Notes under the pieces: generated by a model
What the model saw: only the letters and a program-made list of their open reading frames with translations
The model's database searches: none
What the model was told of the DNA's origin: nothing
Assembly: GCA_003169735.1 (NCBI GenBank)
Contig: PNAP01000048.1
Location: 1-40,507 of the forward strand
Direction: 5' to 3'
Length of the DNA: 40,507 nt
Source: Chloroflexota bacterium
Lineage (GTDB): Bacteria > Chloroflexota > Limnocylindria > Limnocylindrales > CSP1-4
Shown: positions 8,825-16,576 of the stretch, in pieces
Numbering within the stretch: the stretch's first letter is position 1
Layout of the letters: every line of letters starts with the position of its first letter
Program-made: the position numbers and the translations under genes

Positions 8825-10329
8825 CGACCCTCTTCCGACCGGGGTTCATCACGGCCGTATTCGTCCCGATGGGCGGCGATCCCGCCGACGTCGCCACGAC
8901 GCGTACGTACCTGACGCGTTGGTGGGACGCGGCGCGCCAGCTGGGCATGACCGACGAGCTGCTCGACGGCGTCCCGACGGCCCTGCCCACGCTGCCCAAC
9001 ATCGATGAACCAGATTTCCGACTGCTCGCTGGTCTGAGCCATATCGACGACGACGGCGTTCGCCAGGCATATCTCTTCGCTCGCCACGACGCCATCGCCG
9101 CGTGCGTGGCGATCGCCTCGAGCGGCCGTGCCGAACCGTGGAAGCGTTGGGCCGATCTCGCCGCGGAGTGGACCGCGGCACTGGGCGAGGCGGCCGCTCC
9201 GACTTCCGTCCTCGGCGAGTCGCGCGTCTTCCTCGGCCACGTCGATCTGCCGGAGGCCGAACTCGCGAAACTCGGTGACGCCGTCTCCAGGGCACTCCGC
9301 GCGGCTGGCGCCGACGCCTGGGAGCCGCCGTACCTGACCGCCGACGGCGCCACTCTCTGGTGGTGGCGCGACCCGGATCAGCGGCGTGTGGTGACGGTCA
9401 TCGCACCACCGGACAAGGAAGAGGCACTCTCGCGCTGGATCTGGTGGCGTGATGAACGCGAGGCCGCGGACTTCATGCTCTACCTGCTCAACGCCGCGAA
9501 ACTCGACTACGAGACGCGCGTCCATGCCGCGCGCCGGCAGGCGATGACGACATCACTCCGAGCGATCGACCGAGGACTTGACGACGTGCTGGCGCTGCAC
9601 GGCCGGCTGGCGGGCTCGGGCCGGACGACGATGCCGGGCCTCGCCGCCGCCCAGGAACGCCTCATCGGTGCCCAGACGGCGTCCTCGTCGGTCGTCATCG
9701 AGCTGACCTACCTGCAGGCGCTCCGGCGGACCATCGGCATCGCCCGCCGCAATCTCGGCGCGCTCGCGCCAGTGGAAGCGTCCGGTGGCCAGCCTGTCGC
9801 CGACTCGATGTTCCGACGCGATCAGGACCTCGCCCGGTGGCTCGAGGAGCAGATCGATCAGGACCTTGGCTACGCCGACGCGGTCGTTGCCCGATCCCGT
9901 GAGGCCCAGGGCCTGACGATGCTGCGCCTCCAGCAGGTGAGCACGCAGATCGCCCGTGCGCAGGGCCGTGTCACGCTCATGCAGACCAGCCTGATCGGCG
10001 CGATGGTGGCAAGTGTCGGCGCGACGACGCTGCTCCACATCACGGTCGACCCGGCCGACGCCATCCGCCTGCCGCTCCTGCTGTGCTTCGTTTCCTTGCT
10101 TCTTGCGGCGCCGGTGCTGGCCGCGCACTGGTTCGAGCGCTATGGGCCGATCGACAAGCTCGCGGCATCGGTCCTTGGCGGCTCCATCGGGTGGCTCGTG
10201 GTCGGCCTCATTGCCGGGGACCTGCCGTGGCTGCTCATCGCTCTCGCCGTCGTCGTCGGTGCCGCGGCGGCTCAGGCGCCGGTCTTGTGGCACGACCGAC
10301 GGGTCGTGCCGCTCACTGCTGGTGGCTGA
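8821..10329 (+). CDS. CATRA conflict-system membrane protein (CATRA-N/CATRA-C)
   Basis: The 502-residue protein opens with a beta-strand (PGFITAVFVPMGG) followed by YLTRWWDAARQLGMT, the pattern of the CATRA N-terminal domain. The mid-region shows the family hallmark WIWW then LYLLNAAKLDYETRVH, followed by long helices. The last 120 residues hold four hydrophobic segments (starting LMQTSLIGAMVA, LPLLLCFVSLLLA, VLGGSIGWLVVGL and LPWLLIALAVVVG), so the C-terminus is embedded in the membrane. TTG at 8821 is chosen because it overlaps the preceding stop (TTGA) and lies just before the domain; TTG at 8770 would add 17 residues lacking family pattern. It is the probable sensor, anchor or target of the CHAT protease. 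Its 3' end overlaps the convergent sulfatase by 17 bp. Confidence 0.8.
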   Translation: MTTLFRPGFITAVFVPMGGDPADVATTRTYLTRWWDAARQLGMTDELLDGVPTALPTLPNIDEPDFRLLAGLSHIDDDGVRQAYLFARHDAIAACVAIASSGRAEPWKRWADLAAEWTAALGEAAAPTSVLGESRVFLGHVDLPEAELAKLGDAVSRALRAAGADAWEPPYLTADGATLWWWRDPDQRRVVTVIAPPDKEEALSRWIWWRDEREAADFMLYLLNAAKLDYETRVHAARRQAMTTSLRAIDRGLDDVLALHGRLAGSGRTTMPGLAAAQERLIGAQTASSSVVIELTYLQALRRTIGIARRNLGALAPVEASGGQPVADSMFRRDQDLARWLEEQIDQDLGYADAVVARSREAQGLTMLRLQQVSTQIARAQGRVTLMQTSLIGAMVASVGATTLLHITVDPADAIRLPLLLCFVSLLLAAPVLAAHWFERYGPIDKLAASVLGGSIGWLVVGLIAGDLPWLLIALAVVVGAAAAQAPVLWHDRRVVPLTAGG

Positions 10330-11869
10330 GCGGCGGGACGGGTGGGTTCTCCGATCGGAGCTCCGCCAAACGTTCGTGGAGCGCCGCGACGATCGCGGCA
10401 TAGGCTGGATCACTCGCCAGGTTGGTCAGTTCGCAGGGGTCGCCGGGTAGGCTCGGATCCCAGTCCCAGCAGGGGCCGTCCGAATCGTCGTACAGCTCGA
10501 CCTCCTGCGTCTCGTATTCGACGTAGTGCCAGATGCAGCCGCCCGTCGCGGCGGCCGCGCAGCCGGTCGACGCAAGCGGCGATTCGGGCGTCGTGAGCAG
10601 GCCGTACCAATCGGGCATCGACAGCCGGACATCGGGCGCCGGCGAGTCCTCCAGGATGGCATCCCGGCCAAGCGTTGCCTGCGTTCCGAGCAGGATGCTC
10701 GCGAAACTCTGCCCGTCCGGTGAGGTCTGACCGTCCGGATACGGGCCCATCGTGCAGCCGGCGAATTCGCACAGCGTCGGTGCGAGATCGATGTTGGAGA
10801 GTGTCTCGGTGATGGTGCGCGGGTCCGTACCCAGGACGCCCGGCCATGAGACGAAGAATGGGACCTGGTTCGCATACGGCGCCGCCTTGGCGGGCAAGCG
10901 GTGCGCACCGAGATTCATGCCGTTATCGGAGGCGAGGATGAAGATCGTGTTGGCCAGCCTGCCCTGGGCGGCGAGCACCGCCTGCATGCTGCCAAGCAGA
11001 TCGTCGACCGCGAGCATCGACCGACAGGTCGTCGTCAAGGCATACCCCCCAGGGCGGTAGCCGTGGCCGGATGCCAATGGGCTGGCCTGGACGTAGTCGG
11101 GCTTGTCGGAGACGTCCGCCTCGTTGTAGTTCGGCGGGTCCCACGGCGGGATGCCGTCGCAGCGGGGATCCCCGTGGTCTTGAGGAGCCGGGATGATCGG
11201 GGTGTGCGGCGCGAACGGAGCGATCCAGGCGAACAGCGGCTGGTCGGCCGGCACGTTGCCGAGCGCCTTGATGGTGCGCCGGCCAACGACATCGGTCGAG
11301 TAGGACTCGGGCGCCTTGCCGTAGAACCGTGGGCTGGCCCGACCGTTGATCCACATCTCGTAGTCGTAGTAGCCGCCATACGAGGTCTTGCCGGGCTCGA
11401 GCGCCTCGAAGTCATCCCAGCCGGGCGGGACGGTGGGCGCGATGCGGTCGAACTTGTTGAGGTACTTGCCGACGAGCATCGTGTAGTAACCGGCCGCGTG
11501 GACCTGCGTGGCGATGGTCATCGAAGGATCGAAGAGCGCGGCATCGTTCCGGATCACGTGGTGGTGGTCGGTGTGCAGCCCGGTCAGGAAGCCGGCACGC
11601 CCGGGACAGCACAGCGGCGTCTCGCCGAAGTACTGCGTGAAGCGAACCCCCTGTTGGAGGAACGTCTGGTCGATGTTCGGTAGGCGCTCAAGGACGCGGT
11701 CGTCAAGAGCCGGCAGATCGTCGACCAGCAGGACGACGATGTTGGGCTGGGTACCGGTCAGGGGAACTGCCGCGGAGGCGGCCGGAGCACGGACGACCGG
11801 CACGGCAAGCAGGGCTACGATCACCGCCAGCACGGTCGAGCGGAGGCGTGGTCGCTGGTTCACGGCCAT
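10313..11869 (-). CDS. Secreted type I sulfatase (arylsulfatase/GlcNAc-6-sulfatase-like)
   Basis: The 518-residue protein has an N-terminal signal peptide (LRSTVLAVIVALLAVPVV, Ala-rich cleavage region near residue 34). The alkaline-phosphatase-fold metal site follows (NIVVLLVDDL, Asp 50/51). The sulfatase signature CxPxR is present as C87-C-P-G-R91, whose Cys would be converted to formylglycine. SDNGMN and HTPIIPAP contribute further metal and substrate residues. It should remove sulfate esters from sugars or aryl compounds outside the cell. The start at 11869 is preferred over 11905 because GGGGAGGGA precedes it by 7 nt. It is transcribed toward the CATRA genes and has no operon partner here; no formylglycine-generating enzyme is visible in the window. 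Confidence 0.88.
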   Translation of the reverse strand: MAVNQRPRLRSTVLAVIVALLAVPVVRAPAASAAVPLTGTQPNIVVLLVDDLPALDDRVLERLPNIDQTFLQQGVRFTQYFGETPLCCPGRAGFLTGLHTDHHHVIRNDAALFDPSMTIATQVHAAGYYTMLVGKYLNKFDRIAPTVPPGWDDFEALEPGKTSYGGYYDYEMWINGRASPRFYGKAPESYSTDVVGRRTIKALGNVPADQPLFAWIAPFAPHTPIIPAPQDHGDPRCDGIPPWDPPNYNEADVSDKPDYVQASPLASGHGYRPGGYALTTTCRSMLAVDDLLGSMQAVLAAQGRLANTIFILASDNGMNLGAHRLPAKAAPYANQVPFFVSWPGVLGTDPRTITETLSNIDLAPTLCEFAGCTMGPYPDGQTSPDGQSFASILLGTQATLGRDAILEDSPAPDVRLSMPDWYGLLTTPESPLASTGCAAAATGGCIWHYVEYETQEVELYDDSDGPCWDWDPSLPGDPCELTNLASDPAYAAIVAALHERLAELRSENPPVPPLSHQQ

Positions 11870-11959
11870 CGGTCGGTCCCTCCCCGCAGCGAGCACGGCG
11901 CCCATGTTGCCATGGCCGGGCGAACGAGGCGATGAGCCAAGGGTCCTGCGACCTCCCTG

Positions 11960-11965
11960 TAGAAT
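11960..11965 (+). promoter_or_regulatory. Probable -10 box for tRNA-Val
   Basis: TAGAAT lies 8 bp before the first base of the tRNA, the right distance for a bacterial sigma-70 -10 element. No convincing -35 hexamer is seen 16-18 bp upstream, where the sequence is GC-rich. Confidence 0.45.
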
Positions 11966-11973
11966 GCAGCCAC

Positions 11974-12050
11974 GGGCGGCTAGCTCAGTTGGTTAGAGCA
12001 CTTGCTTGACATGCAAGAGGTCACTGGTTCGAGCCCAGTGTCGCCCACCA
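11974..12050 (+). tRNA. tRNA-Val (anticodon GAC)
   Basis: A complete 77-nt cloverleaf is visible. The acceptor arms GGGCGGC and GTCGCCC pair with one G-U; the D arm is GCTC/GAGC; the anticodon stem is CTTGC/GCAAG with loop TTGACAT, giving anticodon GAC at 12008-12010. The T arm is ACTGG/CCAGT with loop TTCGAGC. The discriminator is A, and CCA is encoded in the gene. It reads Val codons GUC and GUU. The gene stands alone between the sulfatase promoter region and lysC. Confidence 0.97.
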
Positions 12051-12099
12051 CTTCGCTTGCGATCGAGTGGCACACGCCTGCGGTAGCATCCGGGGCCCC

Positions 12100-13353
12100 A
12101 TGGCCCTCATCGTCCAGAAGTACGGCGGCACGTCGGTCGGCGACCCGGAGCGCATCAAGCGCGTCGCCGATCGTGTCGTCGCGTCCGCAGCCGACGGGGA
12201 CAGCGTATGCGTCGTCGTCTCGGCGATGGGCGACGCCACGGACGACCTGCTGGAGCTTGCCGCGCGGGTCAGTGCCACTCCCCATGACCGCGAGCTGGAC
12301 ATGCTCCTGACTGCCGGCGAGCGCATCTCGATGGCGCTGCTGTCGATGGCCATCATCGACCGGGGCCGGAAGGCCGTCTCCTTCACTGGCGCCGAGGCCG
12401 GCATCATCACCGACGCCAGCCACGGCAAGGCGCGAATCGTCGAGGTCCGTGCGCAGCGTGTCGCCAAGGCACTGGAAGCGGGCACAATCGTCATCGTCGC
12501 CGGCTTCCAGGGCGTCTCGACCACCGACGACGTGACCACGCTCGGGCGGGGCGGCTCCGACATGACCGCGGTGGCGATGGCGGCCGCCCTCGATGCCGAC
12601 GTGTGCGAGATCTACACCGATGTCGAAGGCGTCTACACTGCCGACCCGCGCGTCGTGCCGGACGCGCGCAAGCTCGACGCCGTCTCCTACGAGGAGATGT
12701 TGGAGCTGGCGACGAGCGGAGCCAAAGTGCTGATGTCGCGCTGCGTCGAGACGGCGCGTAACCAGGGCGTCCTCATCCACGTGCGGTCGTCCTTCTCGCC
12801 AGCACCTGGCACATGGATCAAACCGGAGGACGAGCGCATGGAGCAGGCGATCATCACCGGCATCGCCCACGACACGTCCGAGGCCAAGGTCACCATCGTC
12901 GGTGTCCCCGATCGGCCCGGCATCGCCGCGCGCGTCTTCCGGCCGCTCGCCGACAGCGGCATCAACATCGACATGATCGTCCAGAACACGTCGGCCGAGG
13001 GCAAGACCGACATCTCCTTCACGCTTCCCAAGACCGACTTGAAGCTGGCGCGAACGGTGCTGGCGCAGGTCTGCCGGGACGTCGGGGCGACCGACTTCCA
13101 GGCCGAGGACGACATCGCGCGCATCTCGCTGGTCGGAGCGGGCATGAAGACCCATCCCGGGGTGGCGGCGGACATGTTCGATGCGCTTGCCGACGCGGGC
13201 ATCAACATCGAGATCATCTCCACGTCGCCGATCCGCATCTCGTGCGTGGTGCGCGCGTCCGAGATCGAGCGGGCAGTGCGGGTCGTGCACGACCGGTTCC
13301 GGTTGGCGGATCCGGCGGTCTACCGCGAGGAGTCGGCGGTGGTCCCGAGGTGA
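12100..13353 (+). CDS. lysC: Aspartate kinase
   Basis: The 417-residue protein begins with the kinase signature [15 protein letters not shown]. The amino-acid-kinase fold follows ([19 protein letters not shown], then [15 protein letters not shown]). The C-terminal half carries two ACT domains ([33 protein letters not shown]), the sites of feedback control by lysine and/or threonine. It phosphorylates aspartate, the first step toward Lys, Met, Thr and diaminopimelate. ATG at 12100 is preferred over an upstream GTG at 12067, which would add 11 residues with no family support. Its stop overlaps the asd start (GTGA), so the first two pathway enzymes are translationally coupled. Confidence 0.95.
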   Translation: MALIVQKYGGTSVGDPERIKRVADRVVASAADGDSVCVVVSAMGDATDDLLELAARVSATPHDRELDMLLTAGERISMALLSMAIIDRGRKAVSFTGAEAGIITDASHGKARIVEVRAQRVAKALEAGTIVIVAGFQGVSTTDDVTTLGRGGSDMTAVAMAAALDADVCEIYTDVEGVYTADPRVVPDARKLDAVSYEEMLELATSGAKVLMSRCVETARNQGVLIHVRSSFSPAPGTWIKPEDERMEQAIITGIAHDTSEAKVTIVGVPDRPGIAARVFRPLADSGINIDMIVQNTSAEGKTDISFTLPKTDLKLARTVLAQVCRDVGATDFQAEDDIARISLVGAGMKTHPGVAADMFDALADAGINIEIISTSPIRISCVVRASEIERAVRVVHDRFRLADPAVYREESAVVPR

Positions 13354-14393
13354 GGCTGGCGGTCGTGGGCGCGACGGGCGCGGTCGGCTCCGAGATGCTG
13401 CGCATCCTCGAGGAGCGCGACCTGGGCATCACGGAAGTAGTGCCGGTGGCCACGGAGCGGTCGGCCGGTCGGACGATCCGGTTCCGCGGCGACGACGTCG
13501 TGGTGCGAGCCATCAGCCCGGAGGTCTTCGACGGCGTGGACATCGCCCTCTTCGATACGCCGGACGAGGCGTCGGTCGAATGGGCGCCCATCGCTGCCGC
13601 CCACGGCGCGGTGGTGGTCGACAACTCCGGCGCGTGGCGGATGGATCCGTTGGTGCCACTGGTGGTGCCCGAAGTGAACCCCGAGGCGGCATTCGATCGG
13701 CCCAAGGGCATCATCGCCAGCCCCAATTGCACGATGCTCACCCTGGTCGTGCCGCTGGCCGCGCTGCACCGTGCCGCTGGTGTGCGACGCGTGATTATGT
13801 CCTCGTACCAGGCGGCGTCAGGCGCGGGCAAGGCCGGCTCCGACGAACTCGTGTACCAGATCGGCATCGCCGCCGGCCGGCCCGAGACCGTGGTGACGGG
13901 GTTCGGCCGTGAGGTCGTGTCCCGCGGCACGGTCTTCGCCCATCCACTGGCGATGAATGTCATCCCGCAGATCGGTTCGGTCCGTCCGAACGGCTACACC
14001 GGCGAAGAGGTCAAGGTAGGGGAGGAGACCCGCAAGGTTCTCGGCCTCCCGAATCTGCCCATCAGCGCCACCTGCGTCCGCGTCCCGACCGTCGTCGGCC
14101 ACGCCATCTCCGTCCACGCCGAGTTCGATCGCGCCATCTCCGTCGACGAGGCGCGGCGGATCCTGGCGGTGGCGCCGGGCGTGGAGCTGCTCGACGACAC
14201 CGCGGCGGGCATCTACCCAACGCCCCTGATCGCCGCCGGGACCGACCCCTGCTACGTGGGCCGCGTCCGCCAAGATCCTTACGACGATCACGCCCTCGAG
14301 TGGTTCAGCGTCGCCGACAACCTCCGCAAGGGCGCCGCCCTCAACACCGTCCAGATCGCCGAGCTGCTGGCTGCCCAGCCGGCGGTGAGGTAA
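13350..14393 (+). CDS. asd: Aspartate-semialdehyde dehydrogenase
   Basis: The 347-residue enzyme starts with an NADP-binding Rossmann loop ([13 protein letters not shown]). The active-site cysteine is in [10 protein letters not shown] (C127), and [12 protein letters not shown] follows. It reduces aspartyl phosphate to aspartate semialdehyde, directly downstream of LysC. GTG at 13350 overlaps the lysC stop by 4 bp; the frame is open much further upstream, but that part is antisense-like shadow inside lysC. The next feature is the thrS T-box leader, so transcription of asd may end or be attenuated there. Confidence 0.95.
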   Translation: MRLAVVGATGAVGSEMLRILEERDLGITEVVPVATERSAGRTIRFRGDDVVVRAISPEVFDGVDIALFDTPDEASVEWAPIAAAHGAVVVDNSGAWRMDPLVPLVVPEVNPEAAFDRPKGIIASPNCTMLTLVVPLAALHRAAGVRRVIMSSYQAASGAGKAGSDELVYQIGIAAGRPETVVTGFGREVVSRGTVFAHPLAMNVIPQIGSVRPNGYTGEEVKVGEETRKVLGLPNLPISATCVRVPTVVGHAISVHAEFDRAISVDEARRILAVAPGVELLDDTAAGIYPTPLIAAGTDPCYVGRVRQDPYDDHALEWFSVADNLRKGAALNTVQIAELLAAQPAVR

Positions 14394-14414
14394 CATCGGC
14401 CTCCAAAGCGTCGA

Positions 14415-14639
14415 TCGGGACACGCGTGCGCGATCACCGCACCAGAGAGCTCGGGTCATCGGCTGCAAGCCCGGGCGGCACAGGATCGCATTCGCACCAC
14501 CCGTGAGCGGCCGGCGAACCGGCCCGGGAATCGCCCGTTAGCGCGATCCATGAGAGCGTCGGCCGCGAGAGCGAACGGCGAAGGCGGGTGGAACCGCGAG
14601 AGTTCGAACCTCTCGTCCTGTCAGCGGACGAGAGGTTTT
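14415..14639 (+). promoter_or_regulatory. T-box leader (tRNA-Thr sensing) of thrS
   Basis: The leader has the elements of a transcriptional T-box riboswitch. Stem I can form from CACG/CGTG (14421-14424 with 14502-14505) and GCGATC/GATCGC (14430-14435 with 14484-14489). Its apical helix is GCTCGGG/CCCGGGC (14449-14455 with 14470-14476), next to the AGAGAG element. The 3' side of the specifier loop contains ACC (14496-14498, or 14499-14501), a threonine codon. The T-box core is GCGGGTGGAACCGCG (14584-14598), whose TGGA bulge would pair with the tRNA NCCA end. The antiterminator helix uses CGAGAG/CTCTCG and competes with the terminator that follows. Uncharged tRNA-Thr should permit readthrough into thrS. 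Confidence 0.88.
14609..14639 (+). terminator. Intrinsic terminator of the thrS T-box
   Basis: A perfect 10-bp stem CCTCTCGTCC/GGACGAGAGG (14609-14618 with 14626-14635) encloses the loop TGTCAGC and is followed by TTTT. The left arm is shared with the antiterminator formed by CGAGAG at 14597-14602, as expected for T-box attenuation. Confidence 0.9.
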
Positions 14640-14660
14640 CTGATTCCTGAGGTGCACACG

Positions 14661-16535
14661 ATGGACGAGAAGGACAAGGACCAGGACGAGCAGGACGTCG
14701 GTCTCAGTGCGCCCGCCAAGCACTCGGCCGAGGAGCTGCTGGACGCCGCCGCCGGCGATCCGCTCGACCCGATGCGCCATTCCGCCGCGCACGTCATGGC
14801 CGAGGCGGTACTCGACCTCTTCCCGGGCACCAAGCTCGGCATCGGTCCCGCCATCGAGGGCGGCTTCTACTACGACTTCGAGGTCGAGCGTCCGCTCACG
14901 CCGGAGGACCTGGCCAGGATCGAGGACCGCATGCGTGCCTCCGTCAAGGCCGATCACCCGTTCGTGCGCAAGGAGTTGGACCCCGATAAGGGCCGCGCGT
15001 TCTTCGTCGAGCGCGACCAGCCGTACAAGGTCGAGATCCTCGACGATCTGCGCATCGCTGCCGACGCCGTCGGCGAGGCAGCGCCCGTCGTCACGACCTA
15101 TGAGCACGGCCCATTCATCGACCTGTGCCGCGGCCCCCATGTCGCGTCGACGGGCAAGATCGGGCCATTCAAGCTGCTCAGTGTCGCGGGCGCCTATTGG
15201 CGCGGCCGCGAGGACCGGCCGATGCTCCAGCGCATCTACGGCACGGTCTGGTCGACGCAGGAGGAGCTCGACCTGTACCTGTGGCGCCGGACGGAAGCGC
15301 GTAGGCGCGACCATCGTCGACTTGGCGTCCAGCTCGACCTCTTCAGCTTCCACGACATCAGTCCCGGTGCCGCGTTCTGGCACCCGAAGGGCTGGACGCT
15401 CTACCGCACGCTCGAGAACGCGATGCGCGAGATCCAGGAGAAGCGCGGCTACCAGGAGATCTACACGCCACCGCTCGTCAGCAAGAAGCTGTGGGAGCAG
15501 TCGGGCCACTGGGACCTGTACCGCGAGCACATGTTCGTGCTCGAGTCAGAGGAGCAGACGTTCAGTCTCAAGCCCATGAACTGCCCGGAAAGCACGTTCA
15601 TCTACAAGAGCCGCATGCGCTCCTACCGCGAGCTGCCCCTGCGTCTCTCGGAATACGGCAAGTTGCACCGCAATGAGCTCTCGGGTGTGCTGTCGGGGCT
15701 GACGCGCGTCCGCCATTTCGTCACGGACGACGCGCACATCTACCTCCGGCCCGACCAGATCGAGGCTGAGATCGAGGGCCTCTTCGGCGAGGTCCGCGAG
15801 GCGTACGCCTGGTTCGGGCTCGATCCGACCTTCACGTTCGGCACGAGACCGGATAAGGCGCTGGGCGATCCTGCCCTCTGGGATCGCGCCGAAGCGATCA
15901 TGCGTGATGTGCTCGAGCGGTCCGACATCCCGTTCCGGGTCAAGGACAAGGACGGAGCCTTCTACGGTCCGAAGATCGACATCCAGGTCGAGGACGCACT
16001 TGGCCGACAGTGGCAGACCGCGACCATCCAACTCGACCTCGTGATGCTGCCCGAACGATTCGACCTGACCTATGTCGACGAGAACGGCGAGCACGTCCGA
16101 CCGGTCGCCATCCACCGCGCCATCTACGGCTCGCTGGAGCGGTTCATCGGCGTCGTTCTCGAGCACACGGGCGGGGCGCTGCCGTTCTGGTGCTCGCCGG
16201 TCCAGGCCGTGGTGGTGCCGATCGCCGATCGCCACAACGACGCGGCGCAGGAACTCGCAGCGCTGCTGCGCGAGCACCACCTCAGGGTTGAGGTCGATGA
16301 CAGTTCCAATCGCATGCAGAACAAGATCCGCCTCGCCCAGGAGCAGAAGATCCCGTACATGCTCGTCCTCGGTGATCGCGAGGTCGAGGCCCGGAGCGCT
16401 GCGCCTCGCACGCGTGAGGGCGAACAGCAACCCGTGACGCCGTGGCGAGAGCTCGCGCATCGGCTGGAGGCCGAGGCTCGTGAACGGAGCCCTGGTCCGC
16501 CTGCCATCCAGCGACCGCCCGTGGAGACCCGCTAG
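14661..16535 (+). CDS. thrS: Threonyl-tRNA synthetase lacking the TGS domain
   Basis: The 624-residue class II synthetase shows the editing domain (HSAAH at 40-44, then DLCRGPH and SVAGAYWRG). The catalytic core (LKPMNCPES, HRNELSGVLSGLTRVR, DGAFYGPKID) and the C-terminal anticodon domain (NKIRLAQEQKIPYMLVLGD) follow. Most bacterial ThrRS begin with a TGS domain of about 60 residues; here it is replaced by about 35 acidic, probably unstructured residues. ATG at 14661 has a TGAGGTG ribosome site 8 nt upstream; the frame is open back to 14550, but that stretch is the T-box leader. Expression should respond to uncharged tRNA-Thr through the leader. The C-terminus carries an extra Pro/Arg-rich tail. 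Confidence 0.95.
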   Translation: MDEKDKDQDEQDVGLSAPAKHSAEELLDAAAGDPLDPMRHSAAHVMAEAVLDLFPGTKLGIGPAIEGGFYYDFEVERPLTPEDLARIEDRMRASVKADHPFVRKELDPDKGRAFFVERDQPYKVEILDDLRIAADAVGEAAPVVTTYEHGPFIDLCRGPHVASTGKIGPFKLLSVAGAYWRGREDRPMLQRIYGTVWSTQEELDLYLWRRTEARRRDHRRLGVQLDLFSFHDISPGAAFWHPKGWTLYRTLENAMREIQEKRGYQEIYTPPLVSKKLWEQSGHWDLYREHMFVLESEEQTFSLKPMNCPESTFIYKSRMRSYRELPLRLSEYGKLHRNELSGVLSGLTRVRHFVTDDAHIYLRPDQIEAEIEGLFGEVREAYAWFGLDPTFTFGTRPDKALGDPALWDRAEAIMRDVLERSDIPFRVKDKDGAFYGPKIDIQVEDALGRQWQTATIQLDLVMLPERFDLTYVDENGEHVRPVAIHRAIYGSLERFIGVVLEHTGGALPFWCSPVQAVVVPIADRHNDAAQELAALLREHHLRVEVDDSSNRMQNKIRLAQEQKIPYMLVLGDREVEARSAAPRTREGEQQPVTPWRELAHRLEAEARERSPGPPAIQRPPVETR

Positions 16536-16576
16536 CACCGTCGCCCGCAGGACCGTCGACGGCATGCTCCGTTACG

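Noticed and set aside
12813-13349. Upstream extension of asd into lysC
   Set aside because: The Rossmann loop of Asd begins at the GTG 13350; upstream translation is low-complexity shadow.
14550-14660. Upstream extension of thrS
   Set aside because: The region is the T-box core and terminator; the ATG at 14661 has its own ribosome site.
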